A DNA stretch of 64,000 bases from an uncultured Angelakisella sp. (GCA_910585535.1 CAJUFK010000006.1:1-64000); one strand, 5' to 3'; shown: positions 17,495-25,467, counted from the stretch's first letter. Notes: generated by a model not told the origin, from the letters alone. Made by a program: numbers and translations.

Positions 17495-18187
17495 ATGGAA
17501 AACAATCTTGTCATACAAGAAGATGGCTGGAAGGCCAACTTTCCTAAGCTGTATGTGAATGCCCCGATTACTGTGGTGTATCGGGGAAAAAACGCACTTT
17601 GCAAAGCCCGAGTTGCAAGGTTCACCCCTTGGAAGCTGTGCCTTTGCCGCCGTCCAGGAGAGTTGGAGCTCCCTGTGCTCCCTGACAACGCTGAGGTTCG
17701 GCTTCATGGGATCAGCGAAGGTGGCATACCTTTTGTGATGGCGGGTATGGTTAGTGAGTCGTCCCGGACGCAACTTGTCCTGTCAACACTAATCCCAATG
17801 AATGATCTTGGGCGGCGTGCATGCCCCCGCCAATTCCTCTGTCGGCCGGCGGAACTACTGCCCGTGGGGGTGGAGAACGATGATGAGGTTGGATTCCCCT
17901 GTCAGATCATGGACATCAGCGCCAATGGGGCCTGTATCCACACCCCAAAGGTACTTAAAGAGGGTGTCCCGTATCGGCTGAGGACTGAGCTATACGACGG
18001 TGCTGGCTCCATCTCCTTCCGCTGTCAGGTTGTGAGAGGGGGCTACCGTGCCGCAGCAGGGGCCTCTGTCCTTAACCAGCAGGAATATGGCTTGCTGTTT
18101 GCGGAACTGTCTGAACGCAAGCGGAGGCGGCTGGAGGCCGACCTGATAGATGCGCTGGAACTGGAAAAGAAGATCGCAGCACAATAG
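17495..18187 (+). CDS. PilZ-domain protein (c-di-GMP receptor type)
   Basis: A 230-residue protein with a YcgR-like N-terminal part (about 1-100) and a C-terminal PilZ domain (about 110-220). The c-di-GMP-binding pattern is visible: an arginine-rich stretch LGRRACPRQFLCRP, then IMDISANGACIHTP matching the D/NxSxxG motif, then YGLLFAELSERKRRRLEADL. ATG 17495 follows GAGAGGAGAA. In an operon after the giant adhesin, it may link c-di-GMP levels to surface attachment; that link is inference. Confidence 0.75.
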   Translation: MENNLVIQEDGWKANFPKLYVNAPITVVYRGKNALCKARVARFTPWKLCLCRRPGELELPVLPDNAEVRLHGISEGGIPFVMAGMVSESSRTQLVLSTLIPMNDLGRRACPRQFLCRPAELLPVGVENDDEVGFPCQIMDISANGACIHTPKVLKEGVPYRLRTELYDGAGSISFRCQVVRGGYRAAAGASVLNQQEYGLLFAELSERKRRRLEADLIDALELEKKIAAQ

Positions 18188-18200
18188 AAAGGAGTTTACC

Positions 18201-18398
18201 ATGCGGAATCTATTTCGTGGAATACTTAGGTTCGAATCCCCTCTCTCCGGGGACTGTTCCGGCTGCCTATATGCGGGGCAGGGGAGCCATCTGCGCCCAT
18301 GCAATACCTGTCTGAGGAACGAAACCTTCGGAGACGAGTTTTCTCCAGGAGCGTTGTTTGTGAGTAAGCAGGATGTAGATGAGGCGGCATCGGTTTAA
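18201..18398 (+). CDS. small Cys-rich protein
   Basis: A 65-residue protein with two CxxC pairs (DCSGCLY and PCNTCL), 19 residues apart, likely one zinc site. GAAAGGAG lies seven bases before the ATG. It starts 13 bases after the PilZ gene and is the last gene before a terminator. Function unknown. Confidence 0.6.
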   Translation: MRNLFRGILRFESPLSGDCSGCLYAGQGSHLRPCNTCLRNETFGDEFSPGALFVSKQDVDEAASV

Positions 18399-18415
18399 TT
18401 AGATGCAATAATATC

Positions 18416-18455
18416 GGCGGTGTTGGATTCTGTATGCCTCCAGCACCGCCTTTGT
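18416..18455 (+). terminator. rho-independent terminator
   Basis: GGCGGTGTTGG pairs with CCAGCACCGCC, followed by TTTGTC. It ends the adhesin-HNH-Nudix-PilZ operon. Confidence 0.75.
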
Positions 18456-18470
18456 CATTCCTCTTTTATG

Positions 18471-18516
18471 TTGTTTTCTAACCGTAATTGTGATACAATA
18501 TGACTAAATTGTCACA
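18471..18516 (+). promoter_or_regulatory. promoter and candidate operator of the AcrVA2-like gene
   Basis: TTGTTT (18471-18476), 17 bases, TACAAT (18494-18499). TGTGA (18489-18493) and TCACA (18512-18516) form an inverted repeat flanking the -10 box, a good position for a repressor. This promoter lacks the TTAACTYCWAT block, so the gene is regulated separately from the cassettes. Confidence 0.6.
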
Positions 18517-18542
18517 TAAATTGTTGAATGAAGGGGTAAGTT

Positions 18543-19529
18543 ATGAAGGATAGAGAGACACCATTGCGACTGGTGCGCCTGTGGGCTAAGTTGGCCCCAG
18601 ATGCTTTTGCCACATTGGATATGCTCGCATCGACAAAGGATCAGATAGGGTGGCCGGATTATTGCCCGCTCCCTATTGGAGCAGCGTTTACTTATCTTGT
18701 TGAACGCCAGGGGACTACACTTGAAGAAGCGGCCGTAGGAGCTGCTGAGCTGACTGCTTGCTGGACTTGGCGTAAGAACAAAGTCATTTATCGCTTCGAT
18801 AACGACTTAGCTAATGTCCTAAATGAACAAGCGAAGGATATGGGGGAGTTAGACATTCTTCCCACGGAACTCCTAACTCACCTTCCTTATCCCTGCATCT
18901 ATGTGCAGACACACATATTTGATGGTCTGGATGGATTTTGGGCCTGGATCGAGTATGATGTGAATGAACAGCATCTGGAATTTCGCATTCAGTGGGTCAA
19001 CATGGAAAAGACCCATTCTTTGCCATATTCTCTCCATTTATTGCCAGGGAAAACACTGCAAGAGTGCATTCTGGATACATTCACTTTTGCGGCTAAACAT
19101 TCAGGGGCCGAAATTATCCCTCAAGCAGCCCAAAAGGATGATGCAGCTCCAATCTTGCCAGCCTTGCAGCTTGTCTTATATCTCTTATCCCAAAATGCTG
19201 AGGTTGACGAAGTGGTTCCTATGACCATAAAAAAGGAAAAGGATCGCTATCAGATTATTCATGATAAAGCAGGTGAAGTCAGGGAATTATCTGTTGGTGT
19301 CAGAATCGGCGCGGCAATCAGAAAGTATAACCGTGCAGTAGAAACGACAGGGCGAAAAGTTCAAAAGCCAGGAACCACTAAGCGCCCTCATAGCCGGCGG
19401 GGGCATTGGCACCATTATTGGACTGGAACGCAGGGCAACCGTAAACTGATTTTGAAGTGGACTGCTCCAACCTTTATCCATATGGATGCAAAAAGTGAAG
19501 ATGATGTTGTCATTTTCCCTGTAGACTAA
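18543..19529 (+). CDS. AcrVA2-like family protein
   Basis: A 328-residue soluble protein. Its C-terminal third contains KRPHSRRGHWHHYWTGTQGN near residue 278 and LILKWTAPTFIHMD, a combination I associate with the widespread family that includes the Cas12a inhibitor AcrVA2. Length is close to that of AcrVA2 (about 320). In that family the Moraxella member lowers Cas12a production; most homologues are untested, so anti-CRISPR activity here is inference. It has its own promoter and terminator between two larger gene blocks, like an acquired single-gene unit. Confidence 0.55.
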   Translation: MKDRETPLRLVRLWAKLAPDAFATLDMLASTKDQIGWPDYCPLPIGAAFTYLVERQGTTLEEAAVGAAELTACWTWRKNKVIYRFDNDLANVLNEQAKDMGELDILPTELLTHLPYPCIYVQTHIFDGLDGFWAWIEYDVNEQHLEFRIQWVNMEKTHSLPYSLHLLPGKTLQECILDTFTFAAKHSGAEIIPQAAQKDDAAPILPALQLVLYLLSQNAEVDEVVPMTIKKEKDRYQIIHDKAGEVRELSVGVRIGAAIRKYNRAVETTGRKVQKPGTTKRPHSRRGHWHHYWTGTQGNRKLILKWTAPTFIHMDAKSEDDVVIFPVD

Positions 19530-19547
19530 TTGCCTAAAATAACATAA

Positions 19548-19586
19548 CAACAGCTCCTTCAGCCATCTGGTTGGAGGAGCTGTTTG
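19548..19586 (+). terminator. bidirectional-type terminator
   Basis: AACAGCTCC pairs with GGAGCTGTT, with a T-containing tail. It lies between convergent genes (18543 + and 19612 -) and may serve both. Confidence 0.65.
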
Positions 19587-19611
19587 TCTGCAACGCAATA
19601 TCTGTTCTTAG

Positions 19612-20148
19612 TTAGTCCCATCTGTGGTCGGCCACAAATTGAGCCATACGTGTATCGTGTTCGGCCTTGACGGATTCGGGGTCTTTGCCATCGCATAGAG
19701 CGTTATAGGTTGCGGTCCATATGGCCGCAAGCTGATAATTTTCGGTGTAGTGAGCGCGATGCTCCGCCTCCAGCACAAAGACTGCCATAGGGTTTTGCTC
19801 CTCCATTGCAGCTATCTCGCTGGCAGTCGGTGCTTCTACACAAGGCATTATTGATGACCCAGTCTCCATCATTTTGTCAAACTCGTATTTCCATTTGGCC
19901 CATTGGATGCGGGCCTTACGGAGCTTTGCTACACCGGGAATCATTTCAAGGGTCGCTTTTCGTTTTTCAGCCGCCTTTCTTTCCTTTTCCTTTTCGGCTT
20001 CGAAATAGGCTATGATCTCGGCTTTGTGGGGCGCAACCTCGCTAATGAGAATGGCCCTGTCGACACCTTTCTTATATGTTCCGATTTTGTCGCCACGCTG
20101 TACCAAATTGTACTTTTCGATTAAGGCTTTAATTTCGCTATCAGTCAT
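19612..20148 (-). CDS. unknown 178-residue protein
   Basis: A charged, helical protein beginning MTDSEIKALIEKYNLVQRGD, with a Lys/Glu-rich segment (AYFEAEKEKERKAAEKRKA) near residue 60 and a conserved-looking tail (RMAQFVADHRWD). I chose the second ATG (20148) because GGAGG lies about ten bases before it; an upstream ATG at 20172 would overlap that site. It is one of only four clear minus-strand genes here. The N-terminal 50 residues could be a DNA-binding head, but I see no firm motif. Confidence 0.6.
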   Translation of the reverse strand: MTDSEIKALIEKYNLVQRGDKIGTYKKGVDRAILISEVAPHKAEIIAYFEAEKEKERKAAEKRKATLEMIPGVAKLRKARIQWAKWKYEFDKMMETGSSIMPCVEAPTASEIAAMEEQNPMAVFVLEAEHRAHYTENYQLAAIWTATYNALCDGKDPESVKAEHDTRMAQFVADHRWD

Positions 20149-20237
20149 ATTTGTTTTTTCCTCCGCTAACATATTTCATCTCTGTATTTTTAGGTTTTAA
20201 GCCTTCATTTGCCAGCGTTGATCTAATGTGTATTTAT

Positions 20238-20266
20238 ATTATACCTTGAATAATTTAGATAATCAA
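20238..20266 (-). promoter_or_regulatory. promoter of the minus-strand gene at 19612
   Basis: Read on the minus strand: TTGATT (20266-20261), 17 bases, TATAAT (20243-20238). It does not carry the cassette-type spacer. Confidence 0.6.
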
Positions 20267-20391
20267 GCGGTGGCTTTGAATAATAAATGAATATTTTGTT
20301 GACAGCAATCATATTTGCTGGCAAAACAAAAGGATTAAAAGATTGTAAAATAGTGTCCTTGTCCATTAGGCGCCGAGGTGTTATTTTATAG

Positions 20392-20541
20392 TTGACAGTC
20401 TCTTAACTTCTATTACAATTATAACCGTAGGGATTTATCGTTATTGAAAAATGCGATAGATGTTTAGTCAGCCGCTACGGGGGCAGTGCGTCCAAACGCA
20501 GTTTTTGCGATTGGTTGCGCTGCCCTTTTTGTTTGGGCGGT
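20392..20541 (+). promoter_or_regulatory. cassette promoter and structured leader, copy 1
   Basis: TTGACA 20392, 16-base spacer with CTTAACTTCTAT, TACAAT 20414. The leader has P1 (TTTATCG/CGATAGA), P2 (CCGC/GCGG), P3 (GGGCAGTGCG/TGCGCTGCCC) followed by five T, and P4 CGCA-GTTT-TTGCG. It is the leftmost complete copy, 25 bases before the next gene. Confidence 0.8.
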
Positions 20542-20566
20542 TTTAGAAAAGGAGGATTGAGGATTC

Positions 20567-20869
20567 ATGAAACTTCTCAGAGAGATCATTGGAAGGCACT
20601 TAATCAATGGTAAGGTCTTCGAGGTCATCTCCAGATCTCCGAAGACAATCGTGGTAGACGCAGACTCCGAGCAAGTGTTTGTCTACCAAACCGGAGAAAA
20701 CGGTGCTGTTGGTATCAGTGCCGTTTGGAGTATTCGGAAGGGTAAAGACTTCCGCCCATTTATTGATGACAGCAGAGATGCTGCCGTCATCAAAATCCTA
20801 AGAAACGGGAAAGTTGAGAGCCGGCTCTCGATGATCCCGGAGGTGAAGATTAAGCGGCGAGTTGCGTGA
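20567..20869 (+). CDS. unknown 100-residue protein (cassette gene)
   Basis: A basic, probably all-beta protein (KVFEVISRSPKTIVVDADSE; VKIKRRVA at the end) with no cysteines or membrane segment. AAAGGAGGATT precedes the ATG. It is first in a two-gene unit behind leader copy 1. Not recognised. Confidence 0.6.
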   Translation: MKLLREIIGRHLINGKVFEVISRSPKTIVVDADSEQVFVYQTGENGAVGISAVWSIRKGKDFRPFIDDSRDAAVIKILRNGKVESRLSMIPEVKIKRRVA

Positions 20870-20907
20870 TGTAGCTGGTCGCGGTTTCAAGGAAGGAGAA
20901 GGGAAAA

Positions 20908-21345
20908 ATGAAAACCACAATCGAACTTCTTGGTGTGGAGCTGGAACTGTTGCAGCCCGTTCATGGGTTCCTACGCTACAGTTCCCGCATAAATCCTGAT
21001 CAAAAGCAAGATGACTGCCTTCGCACGGTGGAAAGAATCCTTTGCGAGGAAACAACGGCAGAGATCCTTCTGGATCTCCACGCTGGGGACACCGCAAGCA
21101 TTTGGAATGTTGCGGAAACAACTTTCATCAGCGTGAAGATGCAGCAGTCGGGAATTGTCCTGCTGACAGTTCTCGATGTGGTTGGTCGGGATGCCATTTA
21201 TGTGGATCCGACCGATGTCTGCATCTTCAAGGGTGTTTCAGCCCCTGCGTTTGTTGAGCCGGTCTATCCGGCCCCCAAAAAAGAGGAGGGAAAGCCCAAG
21301 AAAAAGCCCAAGGGCCACTTCCTTGAGAAGGGGGAGAAAAAATAG
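20908..21345 (+). CDS. unknown 145-residue protein
   Basis: The second gene of the unit, 38 bases downstream with GGAAGGAGAAGGG before the ATG. The body is predicted alpha/beta. The tail is Lys/Pro-rich (KKEEGKPKKKPKGH, about residues 124-145) and could bind nucleic acid. A strong terminator follows at once. Function unknown. Confidence 0.6.
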   Translation: MKTTIELLGVELELLQPVHGFLRYSSRINPDQKQDDCLRTVERILCEETTAEILLDLHAGDTASIWNVAETTFISVKMQQSGIVLLTVLDVVGRDAIYVDPTDVCIFKGVSAPAFVEPVYPAPKKEEGKPKKKPKGHFLEKGEKK

Positions 21346-21348
21346 AAA

Positions 21349-21387
21349 AGAGAGCCACTTCCTTGTTCGGGAGTGGCTCTTTTTTTT
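21349..21387 (+). terminator. bidirectional terminator
   Basis: AGAGCCACTTCC pairs with GGGAGTGGCTCT, followed by eight T. The minus-strand gene at 21386 ends in the T-tract, so the hairpin can serve both directions. Confidence 0.85.
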
Positions 21388-21670
21388 AATAGGCGTAAGC
21401 GTAATCGTGGAACATCTTAAGGGTTTCTTCGTTGAACGGAGCGGCTCCGCCTAAGTCATCTTCGCACAGGAGCGCATCGTGTCCGCAATACTCGCAGACT
21501 GAATATTGTTGCCCGCTGGAGGCACGGTAGATATTGTCTTCATCGAGATCGGTGGTAGAAAATATTCTCAGACAATGGAAGCAGCCGCATTTTTGAGGGC
21601 GGCGGCGAAGGCTCTCGGCGTTCTCTGCGGTGGCAGTAATGATTTCTTTGATTTTTTCGTTGGTTAGCAT
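21386..21670 (-). CDS. zinc-ribbon cytoplasmic protein
   Basis: A 94-residue protein with CGCFHCLRIF near residue 28 and CEYCGHDALL near 59, two CxxC knuckles of a zinc ribbon. This matches the common bacterial pattern CFYC...F...CPYCGIDS of short proteins of unknown function. The tail DYAYAY is acidic/aromatic. It is encoded opposite to its neighbours and convergent with the previous unit. Confidence 0.65.
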   Translation of the reverse strand: MLTNEKIKEIITATAENAESLRRRPQKCGCFHCLRIFSTTDLDEDNIYRASSGQQYSVCEYCGHDALLCEDDLGGAAPFNEETLKMFHDYAYAY

Positions 21671-21893
21671 GGTTTATCGCGCTCACTTTCTTTTTGTTTG
21701 TTTTGCTTTGCCTTGATAGCAAAAACAGGCATACCGCACCCCTTGGATGGAGTCGTAAGCCTGTTATTGCTGTAAGAAATTCATGAAAGGAGGAAGTAAT
21801 CTCTTTTTATGCTTTTATTATATCTCAAAGAGATAGTAAAATCAAGAAATAGTTAATGGATAAAAAGTGAATTATTTGTGACGTAACTCCCGG

Positions 21894-22030
21894 TTAGAAG
21901 ATTTTTTACCATCTACGGCGAACGCCAGCAAGACCGTAGGGACATCATGCTCGTTGGAAAAGGAACGGAAGAAAAATCTACAAAAACGGGCATTTAATCC
22001 CACAACTGAAGCTGTGGGCTCTCCCAGCCC
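21894..22030 (+). mobile_element. probable IS200/IS605-type scar (right end)
   Basis: The stretch contains CTACGG...CCGTAG and, at its end, a hairpin CCCACA-ACTGAAGC-TGTGGG followed by CTCTCCCAGCCC. These are the kinds of imperfect hairpins found at right ends and in guide RNAs of IS200/IS605 elements. No transposase remains. Promoter copy 2 starts six bases later. The assignment rests on resemblance only. Confidence 0.35.
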
Positions 22031-22035
22031 AACTA

Positions 22036-22255
22036 TTGACAAAATCTTAATTTCAATTAAGATGGTTATTGTAGGAATCTACTCTCAAAGAGCGAGAATA
22101 GATGTTGTGACAGCCACCGAAATGGGGGCAGTGCGTCTAAACGCAGTAATGCGGTAGGATGCGCTGCCTCTTTTTGTGTGGAAATAGATTATCCTCCCTA
22201 AGTAGCAGGCCCAGCCTGATCAAATATAGAACAACGCCCTTGCAATCGTGAGGGA
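22036..22255 (+). promoter_or_regulatory. cassette promoter and long-form leader, copy 2
   Basis: TTGACA 22036, 16-base spacer with CTTAATTTCAAT, weaker -10 TAAGAT 22058. P1 (ATCTACTCTC/GAGAATAGAT), P2 from GCCACC, P3 GGGGCAGTGCGTC/GGATGCGCTGCCTC with five T, P4 CGCA-GTAA-TGCG. A second domain follows: CAGGC-CCA-GCCTG, a conserved ATATAGAAC stretch and CCCTTGCAATCGTGAGGG. This second domain recurs in copies at 33709 and 45410. Confidence 0.82.
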
Positions 22256-22258
22256 TAG

Positions 22259-22384
22259 GTGAGCAGGGATGAATCGGCGGCGAACCTGCTGGTTTTAATT
22301 GGACCGGTTAGGTTCAATGGCGATTACAATGCCTACAAAGAGCCGGAAGACCAACTTAATCAAGGCAGTGATGGAAAGGAGTAG
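22259..22384 (+). CDS. small 41-residue protein
   Basis: GTG 22259 follows GAGGGATAG and reads MSRDESAANLLVLIGPVRFN and on to a stop three bases before the next ATG. The peptide has a hydrophobic core and an acidic, Asn/Gln-rich tail (YNAYKEPEDQLNQGSDG). It sits between the long leader and the next gene, so it could be a true small protein or a translated control element. Confidence 0.4.
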   Translation: MSRDESAANLLVLIGPVRFNGDYNAYKEPEDQLNQGSDGKE

Positions 22385-22387
22385 TTT

Positions 22388-22801
22388 ATGAGGTATTACA
22401 GCACCCAACGCCCAGTCACACCAGGGAGTTTCCCAAATCCCCCCGGAAACAAGGTCTTGGAGATCCACAACTTTGACAGCAAAACCTACTGCGAGGAGCT
22501 GGGCCGGGATGCCTGGGGTTACATCGACTACGAGAGACCTCTCACGCGGTACGACTGCAACGCTTATGAGCTTTCAGCAGTCCAGACAAAGACCCTGCAC
22601 CTGCGATACATCGGCACAGACAGCTGGAGCCGCTACGTCTACGAGGATGAGAACGGAAATCTCTGGAAACTGCTGGACTGCTGCTCTCCGAGGGAGGTCT
22701 GCGAGGAGAGGGGCGACACCCCGCACTCCTCTTGCAACAACGCCCTCGACGGGGAGCCGGACTTTCCCATGCAGGCGGACACCAAATGGGAATTTATCTG
22801 A
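22388..22801 (+). CDS. conserved ICE-type hypothetical protein, two domains
   Basis: A 137-residue protein. The N-terminal half (STQRPVTPGSFPNPPGNKV to YGYIDYERPL-like GYIDYERPLTRYDC) resembles a small protein I associate with Clostridia mobile elements. The C-terminal half (TKTLHLRYIGTDSWSRYVYE to FPMQADTKWEFI) is paralogous to the 75-residue protein at 47157. GAAAGGAG precedes the ATG. Function unknown; the shared module suggests fusion or fission within the array. Confidence 0.65.
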   Translation: MRYYSTQRPVTPGSFPNPPGNKVLEIHNFDSKTYCEELGRDAWGYIDYERPLTRYDCNAYELSAVQTKTLHLRYIGTDSWSRYVYEDENGNLWKLLDCCSPREVCEERGDTPHSSCNNALDGEPDFPMQADTKWEFI

Positions 22802-22817
22802 AAGGAGTTTAATTGTT

Positions 22818-23423
22818 ATGGCTGAAAATAAAAACTGTGTAGTGAGTGGGATCCCGTATGTTTCCGTCTGGGACGGTGGTGTGGAGGTGGAAACTACCTG
22901 CACCATCGACCTCAAGACAGGCAATATTCTGGATGTCAACCAGGTTTTTGTTGCCGGCCTGGAGATTTGTGAGCGGGAGTATGTCCGGCTCAATGATGAA
23001 CAGGTTGATGTCCTGGAGGATGACGAGGGAGTTTGTTGGGTATGCCTTGAGGGTGCCCAGCGAGCCGATCTTGCCCCCAAGGAGCCAGCAGAGTTCGACC
23101 GGACCTATGTGGTTACGGAATGGTGCTCCAACTGCGAATATGAATCGGAAATTCACGGGTGGGATACTGCTCGCGATGGTTTCCAGGCTTTCTGCCCGCA
23201 CTGTGGCAAGCAGCTGATGCTCTGTGACCAGTGTAAGCACTCTCCTGATTATCAGGGTTGCGACTGGACGGAACGTCATGGTTGCTTCCGCAGTCGTGGC
23301 GATAAGGCAGAGATTCCTTCTCCTCAGGCCCTTGGGCTGCGGATGGGAGCTCCCGTGGATGCGTTGAACGAAGAAGTGCTGAAGGAGGATGATGATGGGC
23401 AGAAAGACCGTACACTTCCGTAG
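22818..23423 (+). CDS. family B zinc-ribbon protein, copy 1
   Basis: A 201-residue protein starting with a family-specific domain (VVSGIPYVSVWDGGVEVETT and DEQVDVLEDDEGV, residues 8-75). A zinc-ribbon region (TEWCSNCEYES, FCPHCGKQLMLCDQC) and a further Cys-containing tail follow. The first 110 residues are closely similar to the start of the protein at 33983, which then diverges. GAAAGGAG precedes the ATG. It is in a unit driven by the long-form leader, as is its paralogue. Function unknown. Confidence 0.65.
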   Translation: MAENKNCVVSGIPYVSVWDGGVEVETTCTIDLKTGNILDVNQVFVAGLEICEREYVRLNDEQVDVLEDDEGVCWVCLEGAQRADLAPKEPAEFDRTYVVTEWCSNCEYESEIHGWDTARDGFQAFCPHCGKQLMLCDQCKHSPDYQGCDWTERHGCFRSRGDKAEIPSPQALGLRMGAPVDALNEEVLKEDDDGQKDRTLP

Positions 23424-24153
23424 GAGTAGTCAGGCTGAGTTTGCTCGGCAGTTTACGCACCTGTGCAACACAAAGCGCTCATGGGAGGTTTGGGCTGATT
23501 TCGTTACAATGTCAGCCATTTCCATCGCCAACGCATTTGACCAGCAGGGTAAGACCCATGATGAGCGCGAGAAGGAATATCTTAACCTCATCAGCCACTA
23601 TACGAAAGCAGAGCAGCGGATTTTCCCTGAGTTGTTTGCCAAACTGGTAGAAGGACTGGAGGAAGATCCTGCCCAGGATTTTCTCGGAGAAATATTCATG
23701 GTATTGGATCTGGCTAATCATTGGAAAGGCCAAGTCTTTACTTCATATCCAGTCTGCAAGCTGATGGCGGCAATAACCATCGAGGACAGGGTACTGCGGA
23801 TTCAGAATCGTGGTTGGGACAGTATTTGCGACCCCTGTTGTGGCGCCGGGGTACTCCTGATAGCTGCACGAAATGAGATGATAAAGCGTGGACTCGGCCC
23901 TAGACAGATGCTGTATGTGGCACAGGATATCGACCGCACAGCGGCGTTGATGTGCTACCTACAGCTCTCTTTGCTTGGCTGTGCAGGGTATGTAATAGTG
24001 GGAGATTCACTTTCGCAACCCTTAGCTGGCCCTACGGAATCCCCCTTGTTGTTTGTTCCGACAAGAGAGCACTGGCTAATGCCCGCACTTTATGACGAGG
24101 TATGGGTGTGCCGAATCCAATGCGAAAGAGCAAGACAGTATGCCAAGAAATGA
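23395..24153 (+). CDS. N6-adenine methyltransferase-like protein, likely inactive
   Basis: A 252-residue protein resembling the catalytic domain of HsdM-type N6-adenine methyltransferases. It has FTSYPVCKLMA, the SAM-binding motif CDPCCGAGVLL near residue 146, and AQDIDRTAALMCYLQLSLLG. The position of the catalytic NPPF/Y motif reads VGDSLSQPL, so the catalytic tetrapeptide is missing and activity is doubtful. I chose ATG 23395 for spacing to GGAGG; ATG 23389 and 23392 are alternatives. It overlaps the previous gene by 29 bases. Truncated methyltransferases are common in ICEs, perhaps as restriction decoys. Confidence 0.65.
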   Translation: MGRKTVHFRRSSQAEFARQFTHLCNTKRSWEVWADFVTMSAISIANAFDQQGKTHDEREKEYLNLISHYTKAEQRIFPELFAKLVEGLEEDPAQDFLGEIFMVLDLANHWKGQVFTSYPVCKLMAAITIEDRVLRIQNRGWDSICDPCCGAGVLLIAARNEMIKRGLGPRQMLYVAQDIDRTAALMCYLQLSLLGCAGYVIVGDSLSQPLAGPTESPLLFVPTREHWLMPALYDEVWVCRIQCERARQYAKK

Positions 24154-24166
24154 AAGGGAGAATACA

Positions 24167-24319
24167 ATGAATGGTTCCATATCATCTGATTATTCTGCGA
24201 ATACTAAGAGGTCAGACGTATGGTCGAACATTTCCTCGCAAAGGTATCCGGCTCCCAAAGCCGCTCCATTAAAGTCATATCGTATTCTCCCTTCTGCCGT
24301 TTGTTTGGCGCATAAATAA
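24167..24319 (+). CDS. possible 50-residue protein
   Basis: ATG 24167 follows GAAAGGGAG by seven bases. The predicted peptide is Ser/Pro-rich, basic and without motifs. It fills the gap between the methyltransferase-like gene and leader copy 3. The good ribosome site is the main support. Confidence 0.35.
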   Translation: MNGSISSDYSANTKRSDVWSNISSQRYPAPKAAPLKSYRILPSAVCLAHK

Positions 24320-24342
24320 GCCTCTTTCTTCTTTTTAATCAC

Positions 24343-24485
24343 TTGACGGAGCATTAAATTCAATTACAATATAACTCGTAAGAATCTATTTCCATTTGGA
24401 GTAGATGTTGAGACAGCCATCGAACGGAAGCAGTGCGCTTAAATGCGGTAACGCAAAGGTTGTGCGGCTTTCTGAACGATGGCTA
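24343..24485 (+). promoter_or_regulatory. cassette promoter and structured leader, copy 3
   Basis: TTGACG 24343, spacer with ATTAAATTCAAT, TACAAT 24365. This copy gives strong evidence for structure: P4 reads TGCG-GTAA-CGCA, the strand-swapped form of CGCA-GTAA-TGCG, and P2 reads AGCCATCG/CGATGGCT. P3 is weaker (AGCAGTGCGC/TGTGCGGCTT) and its U-tract is poor, so termination here may be inefficient. Confidence 0.78.
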
Positions 24486-24509
24486 TTTTATTTGAAGGGA
24501 GTCATTTTT

Positions 24510-25031
24510 ATGAAATTTGAACTCAGAAGAGAAGATGTTACCTTGATCCTGGATGCTCTGAGCGCATTGACTTATGATGATATCCTGAAGTTGGATGATG
24601 CCGATCTCCGGGCGCTGCATGGTAAACTTTCAGCACAGATGACGGTGCAAGACGCTTCAGTGCAGACGAAGGTGCAAGAGGCGATCGCCTGTAGAGCCTG
24701 CATTGAAAAAGCAATCGAAGAACATTTTCAGGACAATCGCTTTGATGCAGGCGCAGCTGTAAGCGATGTTTTGAATGAGTTTGGCAAAGAGCCAGTAGAA
24801 ACCATCCTTGCCAGCACCATCATCACCGCAACTCCCTGGGATATGAGTTATTCCAGGGAAAACAAGATGTGGGCCAGACGTGTTCCTCATGGAGAATTTT
24901 CTGGTGAACGCCTTGACAGCGATCCCGGCCTGGTGAACCTCTTCGTGTCCACTTACCGGGATAACCTTCAGGAACTGCTGAGTAAAACTGGCTTCATCCC
25001 CTGTTCTGGCTTCATTCCCTATTTGTTGTGA
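24510..25031 (+). CDS. DUF3849-like protein, copy 1
   Basis: A 173-residue protein. Residues 1-60 are a helical N-terminal domain (FELRREDVTLILDALSALTY). The rest fits the DUF3849 pattern known from Clostridia ICEs: ACRACIEKAIEEHF, then VETILASTIITATPWDMSYS and MWARRVP. The protein at 48877 is a full-length paralogue with the same order. DUF3849/3848 proteins travel with ICEs and have no settled function. GAAGGGAG precedes the ATG. Confidence 0.65.
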   Translation: MKFELRREDVTLILDALSALTYDDILKLDDADLRALHGKLSAQMTVQDASVQTKVQEAIACRACIEKAIEEHFQDNRFDAGAAVSDVLNEFGKEPVETILASTIITATPWDMSYSRENKMWARRVPHGEFSGERLDSDPGLVNLFVSTYRDNLQELLSKTGFIPCSGFIPYLL

Positions 25032-25128
25032 AGCGCAAGCATAAGCCACAATTCTCTTGCAGAGTAATCTGCTGGAGATGCGTGGCTTTGCTTTGAACGC
25101 ATTTTGTCGTAATAAGGAGGATTTGAGG

Positions 25129-25467
25129 TTGAATAATTTTATTCAAGTAACACATTGCGACACCTTCCCGGATGAAATCCTTTTTGAGGTTTTCATTTCT
25201 GAGACGATGATCCCTCTGAGAGTCAAAAAAGCTGCCAGCCAAATCGATGGCCCTGAATATGACCCTCATGGATTTTGTTTGCTCGTTTCCTACGATAAGC
25301 AGACGCGGGAATTTGCTCTGGTGATTCAAAAAGAAAGCGGAAATGTCTGCTATGTAGACCGCAACGGGGAAAAACACTGGGTTTTGGCCCCGTTTGATAG
25401 TATTTTCCTTGAGCAGTTGTTTAAGGAATGCTGGTCCTGCAAGAAGGATGTAGAGAAGTCTAAATAA
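25129..25467 (+). CDS. unknown 112-residue protein
   Basis: Begins at TTG 25129 (MNNFIQVTHCDTFPDEIL), eight bases after AAGGAGG; no ATG is better placed. Probably alpha/beta with an SKK-type basic tail (CKKDVEKSK). It is the second gene behind leader copy 3. Not recognised. Confidence 0.55.
   Translation: MNNFIQVTHCDTFPDEILFEVFISETMIPLRVKKAASQIDGPEYDPHGFCLLVSYDKQTREFALVIQKESGNVCYVDRNGEKHWVLAPFDSIFLEQLFKECWSCKKDVEKSK

Noticed and set aside
20426..20566. Metabolite riboswitch reading of the leaders
   Set aside because: The same RNA precedes many unrelated genes with no common pathway, and I do not recognise a known aptamer core. Not excluded, but an element-wide signal fits better.
22318..22392. 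24-codon frame beginning at ATG 22318
   Set aside because: It overlaps the better-supported 41-residue frame and has a weaker ribosome site.
23395..24153. Active type I restriction-modification methyltransferase
   Set aside because: The catalytic NPPF/Y motif is absent and no specificity or restriction subunit is nearby.
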